A stretch of DNA of 64,000 nucleotides from CAWKEY01 sp963848675 (lineage in GTDB: Bacteria > Pseudomonadota > Gammaproteobacteria > Methylococcales > Methylomonadaceae), in assembly GCA_963848675.1 (NCBI GenBank), contig CAWKEY010000044.1, positions 62,001 through 126,000 of the forward strand, written 5' to 3'. This document shows positions 8,905-18,103 of the stretch, piece after piece. The notes beneath the pieces were generated by a model that saw only the letters and a list, made by a program, of their open reading frames with translations, was not told the origin of the DNA and ran no database searches. Made by a program: the position numbers and the translations under genes. How positions within the stretch are numbered: position 1 is the first letter of the stretch; the number at the start of each line of letters is the position of its first letter.

Positions 8905-10353
8905 ATGTCAGCAAGCGCACACGAAATTGACAACCTGATCAGACAGGAATACAAACAAGGCTTTGTCACTATTTTGGAAACAGATACGTTTCCTCCGGGC
9001 CTCAATGAAGAAGTGATTCATAAGCTGTCCAAGGTGAAAAATGAACCCGACTTTATGCTGGAATACCGGTTGAAAGCCTTTCGGCATTGGCAAACCATGA
9101 AGTCGCCTGATTGGGCATTCGTTAAGTTTGAGCCCATTGATTACCAAGCCATTAGCTACTATTCCGCGCCTAAACGCAAAGAAGACGGCCCGAAAAGTCT
9201 GGATGAGATCGATCCGCAAGTCCTGGAAGCCTACAAAAAGCTGGGTATTCCGCTGGATGAACAGGAGCGTTTGGCCGGTGTTGCCGTGGATGCGGTGTTT
9301 GACAGTGTATCGGTGGCCACCACGTTTAAAGGCAAACTCAAGGATGCGGGGGTTATTTTTTGCCCGATTTCAGAAGCCTTGCGTGATCATCCTGAGTTGA
9401 TTAAGCAATACCTGGGCTCGGTGGTGCCGCACACGGATAATTTCTTTGCGGCTTTAAATGCGGCAGTGTTTACAGACGGCTCATTTGTCTACATACCTAA
9501 AGGCGTGCGCTGCCCCATGGAATTGTCCACGTATTTTAGAATCAATGCGGCCAATACCGGGCAATTTGAACGGACTCTGATTATTGCCGATGAAGGCAGT
9601 CATGTGTCCTATCTGGAAGGCTGCACGGCGCCGATGCGCGATGAAAACCAGTTGCATGCGGCGGTGGTTGAACTGATCGCGCTGAAAGATGCCACTATTA
9701 AATACTCTACCGTGCAAAACTGGTACCCGGGTGATAAAGAGGGCAAGGGCGGTATCTATAACTTTGTTACCAAACGCGCCGACTGCCGTGGTGAAAACGC
9801 CAAAGTATCGTGGACGCAAGTGGAAACCGGTTCGGCCATCACCTGGAAGTATCCAAGCTGCATTCTGACGGGTGACAATTCCATTGGCGAGTTTTATTCG
9901 GTAGCACTGACCAACAATTATCAGCAGGCCGATACCGGCACCAAGATGATACATATCGGCAAAAATACCCGCAGCACGATTGTGTCCAAAGGTATTTCCG
10001 CCGGCAAGGCCCAGAACACCTATCGCGGTTTGGTTAAGGTTTTAAAAAGTGCAGAAAACGCACGTAACTATACCCAGTGCGACTCTTTATTAGTAGGCGA
10101 TAAATGTGGCGCGCACACCTTCCCTTATGTGGAAGTCAAGCAGCCATCAGCGCAGGTTGAGCATGAGGCGACCACCTCAAAAATCAGTGAAGATCAATTG
10201 TTCTTTTGTCAGCAGCGCGGTTTGTCAGCGGAAGACGCCGTGTCGATGATTGTTAATGGCTTTTGCAAGGAAGTATTTAAAGAGCTGCCGATGGAATTTG
10301 CGGTGGAGGCTCAGGCGTTGTTGGGGTTGAGTTTGGAAGGTTCGGTGGGTTAA
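8905..10353 (+). CDS. sufB: Fe-S cluster assembly scaffold SufB
   Basis: 482 residues from the ATG at 8905 (MSASAHEIDN), the normal SufB length; the frame is open upstream to 8851 without a better start. With SufC and SufD it forms the SufBC2D scaffold on which clusters are built. Conserved blocks seen: YIPKGVRCPMELSTYFRIN, EGCTAPM and QNWYPGDKEGKGGIYNFVTKR, and near the C-terminus GDKCGAHTFPYVEV. Second gene of the SUF operon; sufC is displaced by a HicBA pair. Confidence 0.96.
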   Translation: MSASAHEIDNLIRQEYKQGFVTILETDTFPPGLNEEVIHKLSKVKNEPDFMLEYRLKAFRHWQTMKSPDWAFVKFEPIDYQAISYYSAPKRKEDGPKSLDEIDPQVLEAYKKLGIPLDEQERLAGVAVDAVFDSVSVATTFKGKLKDAGVIFCPISEALRDHPELIKQYLGSVVPHTDNFFAALNAAVFTDGSFVYIPKGVRCPMELSTYFRINAANTGQFERTLIIADEGSHVSYLEGCTAPMRDENQLHAAVVELIALKDATIKYSTVQNWYPGDKEGKGGIYNFVTKRADCRGENAKVSWTQVETGSAITWKYPSCILTGDNSIGEFYSVALTNNYQQADTGTKMIHIGKNTRSTIVSKGISAGKAQNTYRGLVKVLKSAENARNYTQCDSLLVGDKCGAHTFPYVEVKQPSAQVEHEATTSKISEDQLFFCQQRGLSAEDAVSMIVNGFCKEVFKELPMEFAVEAQALLGLSLEGSVG

Positions 10354-10429
10354 AAAGATGCGATTAACGAGCCACTACAACACCATTGCTATTACTATAA
10401 CAACCGGAACTGTTTAATCGAGAAATCCT

Positions 10430-10654
10430 ATGCACTATAAACAACTCACCGCCATTATTCACAAAGAAGATGATGTTTATGTGTCTTTGTGTCCTGAATT
10501 AGATATTGCCAGCCAGGGTTCTAATATTGAAGAAGCAAAGGATAATCTAAAAGAAGCAGTGGAATTGTTTTTTGAATGCGCTTCAGCGGAAGAAATTAAC
10601 CAACGCTATTATGGTGAAACCTATATTTCTTCAATGGAGGTTGCCTTTGGGTAA
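10430..10654 (+). CDS. hicB: HicB-like antitoxin
   Basis: 74 residues with the HicB fold pattern: a short beta strand, DDVYVSLCPELDIASQG, and then a helix IEEAKDNLKEAVELFFE. In the family, HicB neutralises the HicA mRNA interferase and often represses its own operon, although no separate DNA-binding domain is visible here, so it is a short HicB. It lies between sufB and sufC on the same strand. The order here is antitoxin first, then toxin, with overlapping ends. Confidence 0.8.
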   Translation: MHYKQLTAIIHKEDDVYVSLCPELDIASQGSNIEEAKDNLKEAVELFFECASAEEINQRYYGETYISSMEVAFG

Positions 10655-10868
10655 TCTGAAGGTTTTATCGGGTAAAGAAGTTTGTTTAATTTTATTAGCT
10701 CATGGCTTTGAGCAGGTACGGCAAAAAGGCAGTCATGCCATTAAGCAGAAACAAATCGATTCATCAACAATTACCGTGCCTGTTCCGCAACATAAAGAAC
10801 TTAAAGCAGTAACATTAACATCGATTATCAGGCAAACGCAGTTACCACGTTCAATTTTTGAAAACTAA
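10647..10868 (+). CDS. hicA: HicA-like mRNA interferase toxin
   Basis: 73 residues if translation begins at the TTG at 10647, which sits 6 bases after a perfect GGAGG (10636-10640) and overlaps the end of hicB by 8 bases. An ATG further upstream in this frame (10572) would read through hicB and is unlikely. The sequence shows the HicA core: LSGKEVCLILLAHGFEQVRQ, then KGSHAI with the catalytic His, and a basic strand. The family cleaves mRNA during translation. Partner antitoxin is the preceding gene. Confidence 0.78.
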   Translation: MGNLKVLSGKEVCLILLAHGFEQVRQKGSHAIKQKQIDSSTITVPVPQHKELKAVTLTSIIRQTQLPRSIFEN

Positions 10869-10948
10869 CTTTAATTATTCGCTATCAAGTAGGGATAAAT
10901 AACTGATGCCTAAATATGAAATGATTATTTACTGGAGCGAAGAAGTCC

Positions 10949-11013
10949 GTAGGGTACGCATCGCGTACCTTCTGAGGCTAATACTTAATAAGGGTACGCA
11001 ATGCGTACCCTAC
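10949..11013. repeat. Inverted repeat upstream of sufC
   Basis: Two arms, CCGTAGGGTACGCATCGCGT and its near complement (GGGTACGCAATGCGTACCCT), are separated by about 20 A/T-rich bases. Each arm also contains a smaller palindrome around GTACGC. It resembles a small dispersed palindromic element rather than an intrinsic terminator. Confidence 0.6.
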
Positions 11014-11041
11014 GATTTAAATTGTAAATTCAGGTAAAAGC

Positions 11042-11797
11042 ATGCTCAGCATAAAAAATCTTCATGTCAGCATTGGCGACAAGCCCATTCTTAAAGGCAT
11101 TAATCTTGAGATTAAAGCCGGTGAAATTCACGCGATCATGGGGCCGAACGGTTCCGGTAAAAGCACCTTGTCGCATGTGTTGTCGGGGAAGGGCGGTTAT
11201 ACGGTAACGGAAGGTTCGGTGACTTATCAGGGTAAGGATTTGACTGAAATGGCGCCTGAAATCAGGGCGCGCGATGGCGTGTTTCTGGCCTTTCAATATC
11301 CGGTGGAAATTCCCGGCGTCAGTAATATCTATTTGTTGAAGGCAGCGTTGAATTCTATCCGTAAGCATCATGGGCAAGCAGAAGTGGATGCGATGGATTT
11401 TCTAACCCTGGTTAAAGACAAAGTGCGCTTGCTGGAAATGGATGAGAAGTTTCTTTACCGGGCGGTAAACGAGGGCTTCTCGGGCGGAGAAAAGAAACGC
11501 AACGAAATCCTGCAAATGGCGATACTTGAGCCCAAGCTTTGCATACTGGATGAAACCGATTCCGGTCTGGACATAGACGCTTTAAAAGTGGTTGCCGAAG
11601 GCGTTAATTCCCTGCGTTCTCCCGAGCGTTCATTTGTCATGGTCACGCATTACCAAAGGCTGCTGGATTACATTAAGCCCGATTTTGTGCATGTGTTGGC
11701 GCATGGCCAAATTGTTAAATCCGGCGGTGCCGAGCTGGCATTGGAGCTGGAAGAAAAAGGTTACAGTTGGGTTGAAAACGAACAGGTAGCAGCATAA
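11042..11797 (+). CDS. sufC: Fe-S cluster assembly ATPase SufC
   Basis: 251 residues. An ABC-type ATPase that drives the SufB-SufD scaffold; it is cytosolic, not a transporter. Walker A GPNGSGKST (about residue 34), the signature FSGGEKKRNEILQ, Walker B LCILDETDSGLDID and the switch His in MVTHYQRLL are all present. Its stop overlaps the sufD start (TAATG), so the two are translationally coupled. Separated from sufB by the HicBA genes and an inverted repeat. Confidence 0.97.
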   Translation: MLSIKNLHVSIGDKPILKGINLEIKAGEIHAIMGPNGSGKSTLSHVLSGKGGYTVTEGSVTYQGKDLTEMAPEIRARDGVFLAFQYPVEIPGVSNIYLLKAALNSIRKHHGQAEVDAMDFLTLVKDKVRLLEMDEKFLYRAVNEGFSGGEKKRNEILQMAILEPKLCILDETDSGLDIDALKVVAEGVNSLRSPERSFVMVTHYQRLLDYIKPDFVHVLAHGQIVKSGGAELALELEEKGYSWVENEQVAA

Positions 11798-13158
11798 TGG
11801 CGACAGCAACGGCAAGCCGTTATGCGGCTGAATATCAAAACTTGGCGGCGGCATTGCCAGGCCAAACTTTGCCCTGGTTGCAGGCGTTAAGACAGGACGC
11901 CTTGGCAAAATTTTCCGCGCAGGGCTTTCCATCGCCGCGTGAAGAAGAATGGCGCTACACCAATGTGTCGGCGATTGAGAAGAAACTGTTTTCACCGTCT
12001 GTAACTTTAACTGCCGGTGATGTTAATGCGGAATGGCTGCAAGCGTATCAATTGCAAGATGTCTGGTCTGTGGTATTGGTGAATGGACATTTTTCAGCAG
12101 AGCTTTCGGTCTTGACTGATTTGCCTGAAACGGTATCCGTAATGAGCATGGCGGATGCCTTGGTAAAACACCCGGGCACGCTGGAAAAATATATAAACAG
12201 AGCCGTTAATAACGATGAGCATAGCTTTATCGCCTTCAATACCGCCTGGTTTACCGATGGTTTGTTTGTGCATGTGCCGGCGAGGCAGGTTCTGGCAAAG
12301 CCGATACAATTGCTGCATGTGGTTACCGGCACCGATGCCATGGCCACGACCCGCAATCTCATCATTGTCGAGGAAATGGCCGAGGCTCAAGTGATAGAGA
12401 CTTTTATCGCCAGGGATGGTGTGTATGCCGCAAGCCAGTCGGGAACTGGCGCGGCGAATGCCTATTTAACAGCCGTCGTCACCGAAGTTTTTGTGGGTTC
12501 CAATGCTCATCTAACCCTGTATAAAATGCAAAGCGAGTCTGAAAAAGCCTATCATTTTGGCGGTATTTACGTTAAACAGGCAAGAGATGCGCGCTTTGCC
12601 CATCATAACTTTGCCTTTGGCGGCTTGCTGGCGCGCTGCGATATCCATGTCGATTTGGACCATGGCGCAGAGTGTGACTTGAATGGCTTGTACCTGGGCG
12701 TCAAACGCCAGCACATCGACAACCATACCCGCATTATTCACTTGAAACCACATGGCATCAGCCGCGAACTTTATAAAGGCGTACTGGACGACAGGGCGCG
12801 CGGTGTTTTTCAGGGGCGGGTCATCGTCGCTGAAGATGCCCAGAAAACCGACTCGCAAATGAATAACCGCAATCTGCTGTTATCGGATGATGCCGAAGCC
12901 GACACCAAGCCACAGCTGGAAATTTATGCCGATGACGTCAAGTGCGGACACGGTGTGACGGTGGGTCAGCTGGATGAAAAATCTATTTTTTACCTGCAGT
13001 CGCGGTGTGTTGATGAAGAAACCGCGCGCAACATGCTGACCTTTGCCTTTGCCAACGAAATGGTTGATAAGGTCAAGATTAAAGGCCTGCACGATATGAT
13101 TTTGGAACAAGTGTTAACGCGTTTCCCGCAGGAAGGCGTTAATAAGGAATGGTTATAG
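11797..13158 (+). CDS. sufD: Fe-S cluster assembly protein SufD
   Basis: 453 residues, the SufB paralogue in the SufBC2D complex. The N-terminus has SPREEEWRYTN, diagnostic of SufD, and the beta-helix core ends with CGHGVTVGQLDEKSIFYLQSRCVDEETARNML. Both the conserved His of the HNFAFGG block and a Cys in DVKCGHG are present. Its last 6 bases overlap the end of the antisense Uma2 gene. Confidence 0.95.
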   Translation: MATATASRYAAEYQNLAAALPGQTLPWLQALRQDALAKFSAQGFPSPREEEWRYTNVSAIEKKLFSPSVTLTAGDVNAEWLQAYQLQDVWSVVLVNGHFSAELSVLTDLPETVSVMSMADALVKHPGTLEKYINRAVNNDEHSFIAFNTAWFTDGLFVHVPARQVLAKPIQLLHVVTGTDAMATTRNLIIVEEMAEAQVIETFIARDGVYAASQSGTGAANAYLTAVVTEVFVGSNAHLTLYKMQSESEKAYHFGGIYVKQARDARFAHHNFAFGGLLARCDIHVDLDHGAECDLNGLYLGVKRQHIDNHTRIIHLKPHGISRELYKGVLDDRARGVFQGRVIVAEDAQKTDSQMNNRNLLLSDDAEADTKPQLEIYADDVKCGHGVTVGQLDEKSIFYLQSRCVDEETARNMLTFAFANEMVDKVKIKGLHDMILEQVLTRFPQEGVNKEWL

Positions 13159-13719
13159 AATATCGGCAATGTTGATGGTGATTTGGTTTAACTGAGACAA
13201 GGTGACACTATCGCCGCTGTGCAAAGTTGTTTTTTCGCCATAACAATCACCATGCGGTTGGCGGTAGATTTCAAGGCAAGAGTCGTTGAGGTTCATCAGC
13301 CAGTATTCAGGGATGTTATGGCTGGCGTATAAGTGCAGCTTCTGATTTTGGTCGAAACTGAGCGAGCTTTCGGCAACTTCGATTAGCAGCAAAACATCAT
13401 CGGCATTAGGGTGACGGGAGCAATAGAAATCATCATTCGGCTTTAGCAGCATAAAGTCGGGTTCGGGTTCTGAAAGGTCGCCGAGTTGAAGTGGATTCTG
13501 TACACTGGGAATAACATCGTCAGATATTAGTTTGGTCAGTAACTTAACTAGACGATTGATATGACCTGAATGATTAAATCCAATAGGGGCCATTTCTAAA
13601 ATTTCTCCTTCAATGAGTTCAAGACGGCTGCCAGGCGCGAAAATATTGGCTTCACCTAGTTTTTGCCATTCTTTAATGTCAGTCAGATGTTTTCGTACAG
13701 TTGCAGTGGTTATGGCCAT
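13153..13719 (-). CDS. Uma2-family (DUF820) endonuclease-like protein, antisense in the SUF operon
   Basis: 188 residues with the Uma2/DUF820 layout: N-terminal RLELIEGEILEMAPIG, central EPDFMLLK, and LLIEVAESSLSFDQNQK leading to YASHNIPEYWLMNL. These residues form the PD-(D/E)xK-like site of the family, which is very abundant in cyanobacteria and scattered elsewhere; its biological role is not established. It lies opposite to all SUF genes between sufD and sufS, ending head-to-tail with sufD by 6 bases, so it is probably an insertion. Confidence 0.85.
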   Translation of the reverse strand: MAITTATVRKHLTDIKEWQKLGEANIFAPGSRLELIEGEILEMAPIGFNHSGHINRLVKLLTKLISDDVIPSVQNPLQLGDLSEPEPDFMLLKPNDDFYCSRHPNADDVLLLIEVAESSLSFDQNQKLHLYASHNIPEYWLMNLNDSCLEIYRQPHGDCYGEKTTLHSGDSVTLSQLNQITINIADIL

Positions 13720-13807
13720 ATTCTTAAGCAGAGTCAGGTAAGAACGATTGGAATATAATACGTAATAATCGAAGAATCAATGTTTTAGGAAATAACACTT
13801 TACAAAT

Positions 13808-15030
<1,223 letters not shown>

Positions 15031-15031
<1 letters not shown>

Positions 15032-15483
15032 TGTTTGATGAATTGAGAGATCTCTATCAAGAGGTCATTTTTGACCACAACCGCAACCCCCGCAATTTTC
15101 GCGTCATGGAAAATGCAGACAGGCAGGTCGAGGGCTTTAATCCCTTATGCGGGGATCGCCTGACCCTGTTTTTAAAAATGGACGGCGATGTCATTACCGA
15201 TGCCAGTTTTCAGGGTTCCGGCTGCGCCATTTCAACAGCCTCCGTTTCCTTGATGACCGAGATTGTAAAAGGCAAAACCGAAGCCGAAGCCGAAGCCTTG
15301 TTTAAAAAATTCCATGAAATGACGACCGGCAAAGATGAAAATTTTAATCTGGAAGCCGTTGGCAAACTGGCTGTTCTGGCAGGCGTGCGCGAATATCCGG
15401 CGCGCGTTAAATGTGCCACTTTAGCCTGGCATACGCTGGATGCGGCGCTGAAAAACGAGCAAAAATCGATTTCTACAGAGTAA
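15031..15483 (+). CDS. sufU: SufU-type sulfur-transfer/scaffold protein
   Basis: 150 residues of the IscU/SufU family, with an inserted segment typical of the SufU branch between the second and third conserved Cys. Ligand cysteines: NPLCGDRL (about residue 41), GSGCAIS (about 66) and RVKCATLAWHTL (about 127). SufU proteins usually bind zinc and accept persulfide from SufS. It starts at the last base of sufS. A palindromic element follows the stop. Confidence 0.93.
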
Positions 15484-15500
15484 TGATTACTACGAAGTTA

Positions 15501-15629
15501 TGTAGGTTGGGTTTAGCTTTAGCGTAACCCAACGATGGAGGTCGCATCGGTTCCCTACCGATTGCGACACATTCCACCATCCATGGCAGTCGTAAATGTC
15601 GGGTTACGCTAACGCTAATCCGACCTACA
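15501..15629. repeat. MITE-like palindromic element downstream of sufU
   Basis: About 129 bases with long terminal inverted arms: TGTAGGTTGGGTTTAGCTTT at the left and the near complement ending AATCCGACCTACAC at the right, plus an inner palindrome around GGTCGCATCGG/CCGATTGCGACAC. No coding sequence. It separates sufU from rsmJ. A diverged relative with the same ends lies at 22150-22335. Confidence 0.7.
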
Positions 15630-15688
15630 CGATTCAATACACGGGGACAAAACTTGCCGTGCTTTTCGAAGGACAGGGTGATTGACAG

Positions 15689-16450
15689 GTGTTTCAACAG
15701 CTTGCAGAAAGACTGCGTGTTCCCTTGTATCCAACGCTTGATGACATCGGACAGGAAGACTTCTTTTTAACTTGGCGCGAAGGCTGTTTAAAACTGCTCG
15801 ACCGCCGCGCCTGCTCCCGACAGGCTCGCGGCATACACACCATCCATGGCGATAAGGGATTGCTTAAAAAAGGCGGATTAACCGTCGATATAACCCCTCG
15901 AAATGGCGAGCAGCGCTCATGGCCCGCGCCCAAAGACGGTGCTTTAGCCCAGGCGCTGGGGCGGAAAACCAGAACCGTGGTCGATGCCACGACAGGCTGG
16001 GGACAGGATAGTCTGCATATTTTCCGGATGGGCTACGAGCTGATTTGCATTGAGCGTTCTCCCGTTATGTCGGAATTATTAACAGACGGCTTTAAGCGGT
16101 TGGCGCAACAGGACTGGATGCGGCGGCTGCAATTACAGACGCCCAAGTTACTGCAGGGGAACGCCATTGACCTGTTGGTTGACATGGAAACCCCTCCGGA
16201 TTGTATTTATCTTGATCCCATGTTCCCGCCCAAACGTAAAAAATCCGCACTGGCCAAAAAAGCTATGATCATCTTGCGCGATCTGCTCGGTGACGACCTG
16301 GATAAAGAACAGCTGTTTGCTTCGGCATTAAAAGCGGCCGGCAAACGCGTGGTCGTCAAAAGCCCTGATTACGCCGAACCCCTGGGCGGCAAGCCCAGTG
16401 ACAGCTTTCAGGGCAAGTTGCTGCGTTATGATGTTTATTTGAAAGGCTAA
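15689..16450 (+). CDS. rsmJ: 16S rRNA guanine-1516 N2-methyltransferase
   Basis: 253 residues from a GTG start at 15689. RsmJ (YhiQ) methylates G1516 of 16S rRNA using S-adenosylmethionine. Motif I is VVDATTGWGQDSLHIF, the acidic residue follows in LICIERSP, and the family-specific catalytic region YLDPMFPPKRKKSALAKKAM is clear. Length and order match the family. It follows the SUF genes but has no known link with them; the next gene, a Rieske protein, starts 10 bases after its stop. Confidence 0.93.
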   Translation: MFQQLAERLRVPLYPTLDDIGQEDFFLTWREGCLKLLDRRACSRQARGIHTIHGDKGLLKKGGLTVDITPRNGEQRSWPAPKDGALAQALGRKTRTVVDATTGWGQDSLHIFRMGYELICIERSPVMSELLTDGFKRLAQQDWMRRLQLQTPKLLQGNAIDLLVDMETPPDCIYLDPMFPPKRKKSALAKKAMIILRDLLGDDLDKEQLFASALKAAGKRVVVKSPDYAEPLGGKPSDSFQGKLLRYDVYLKG

Positions 16451-16460
16451 AGGTTAGAAA

Positions 16461-16781
16461 ATGTCTGAATGGGTTGATGTAATTGATATGGGCGCTATGG
16501 CGAACGGCGAGAATGTGGTCGTCGATGTCGACGGCACCGATGTGGCCGTGTTTAAAATAGACGGTGATTTTTATGCCATTGAGGATGTCTGCAGCCACGA
16601 TGGCGCCGAAATAGCCAGCGGCGAACTGGAAGGCGATGAGATTATCTGCCCCCGTCATGGCGCGCGCTTTTGCGTCAAAACCGGCGCGGTAAAATCCGCT
16701 CCCGCTTATGAAGATATCGCCTGTTTTCCAGTGCGCATTGAACAGGGCAAAGTGCAGGTCAGGGACAATCGCTGGGATTAA
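16461..16781 (+). CDS. Rieske-type [2Fe-2S] ferredoxin
   Basis: 106 residues, a single small Rieske domain without signal peptide or membrane segment. Both cluster-ligand boxes are visible: CSHDGAE (C-x-H, about residue 44) and CPRHGARFC (C-x2-H, about residue 64). Such proteins act as electron carriers for oxygenases or as general redox proteins and are often found beside suf genes. No oxygenase gene is near, so its partner is unknown. It may be co-transcribed with rsmJ (10-base gap). Confidence 0.88.
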   Translation: MSEWVDVIDMGAMANGENVVVDVDGTDVAVFKIDGDFYAIEDVCSHDGAEIASGELEGDEIICPRHGARFCVKTGAVKSAPAYEDIACFPVRIEQGKVQVRDNRWD

Positions 16782-16903
16782 CGGCTTACCTTGAGTTCTG
16801 GATGAACGCGCTTGCCTAATAGTTTATAATTGCCCTCTTTTTTAAGTTTTCATCTGCTGGAGTCATAACGTACACCGGTATCGATTTATGGTAAAAACAT
16901 CCC

Positions 16904-18002
16904 ATGCAAGAAATAAATCCGATCAAAAATAAAATAGCCGACCTGAAAAGCCGTGGTAATGCGCTTAGGGGGTATCTTTGACTTTGACTTCAAAAGCGAG
17001 CGTCTGGTCGAAGTATTAAGGGAGCTGGAAAGTCCAAAAATCTGGGATAGTCCTGAACAGGCCCTGGCCTTGGGTAAGGAACGCGGCCAGCTTGAGACTG
17101 TAGTCAACACCATTAATGAATTGGAACACGGTCTTGCCGATGCCGAAGAATTGCTGGCCATGGCCGTAGATGAAGGCGATGAAGAAACCGTTGCTACTGT
17201 GGTAGACGATTTGGCGCACTTGGAAAACAAGGTCGCCGATCTTGAGTTCCGGCGTATGTTTTCTGGCGAAATGGATGCCAATAATGCATTTCTGGATATT
17301 CAGTCCGGTTCCGGCGGGACCGAAGCCCAGGATTGGGCCTCCATGATCGAACGCATGTATTTGCGTTGGGGCGAAGCCAGGGGGTTCAAGACCGAGTTGA
17401 TCGAAGAATCGCCCGGCGATGTGGCCGGCATTAAAAGCGCCACCATTCGTTTTGAAGGCGAATATGCGTTCGGCTGGCTGCGCACCGAAACCGGCGTGCA
17501 TCGTCTGGTCAGAAAGTCGCCTTTTGATTCCGGAAATCGCCGTCATACCTCGTTTGCCTCGGTATTTGTCTCCCCGGAAATTGATGACGATATTGATATA
17601 GACATCAACCCCGCCGATATTCGTGTGGATGTTTATCGCGCCAGCGGCGCGGGCGGTCAGCACGTCAATAAAACCGAATCCGCCGTGCGTATGACCCATA
17701 ATCCGACCGGCATCGTCGTGCAATGCCAAAGCGACCGCTCGCAACATAAAAACCGCGATACCGCGATGAAGCAATTGAAAGCGAAATTGTATGAACTGGA
17801 AATGCGTAAGCGTAGCGAAACTGCACAAGCCCTGGAAGATACCAAGTCGGATATAGGCTGGGGCAGCCAGATTCGTTCCTATGTGCTGGATCAATCGCGT
17901 ATTAAGGATTTACGCACCGGCGTAGAAACCGGCAACACCCAGGCCGTGCTGGACGGCGATCTGGATCAGTTTATTGAGGCGAGTTTGAAGAGTGGGTTGT
18001 AA
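16904..18002 (+). CDS. prfB: Peptide chain release factor 2 with programmed +1 frameshift
   Basis: Translation starts at ATG 16904 (MQEINPIKNKIADLK), reads 25 codons to CTT, meets an in-frame TGA at 16979-16981, and must shift +1 to continue from GAC 16980. The joined product is 365 residues, the E. coli RF2 length. RF2 recognises UGA and UAA. The stop-recognition SPF motif is in KSPFDSGNRRH and the catalytic GGQ in ASGAGGQHVNKTESAVR. A lysS gene follows, as in E. coli. Confidence 0.97.
16966..16982 (+). promoter_or_regulatory. RF2 autoregulatory frameshift site
   Basis: The internal Shine-Dalgarno-like AGGGGG, then TAT CTT TGA C, is the canonical prfB recoding site. When RF2 is scarce, slow termination at the TGA allows slippage on CTT and restores production. 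Confidence 0.96.
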
Positions 18003-18013
18003 AGAATATAAAA

Positions 18014-18073
18014 CCACCAAGAACAGAAGGTCACGTAGATTTTATATTTTCCTACGCTTCGTGTTCTTTGTGC
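18014..18073. repeat. Imperfect inverted repeat between prfB and lysS
   Basis: Left arm ACCAAGAACAGAAGGTCACG, right arm CTACGCTTCGTGTTCTTTGT; the arms are imperfect complements around an A/T-rich centre. No gene fits here. Likely a dispersed palindromic repeat. Confidence 0.5.
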
Positions 18074-18103
18074 CAATAACGATTTTAAAGAGTCAAAATT
18101 CAC

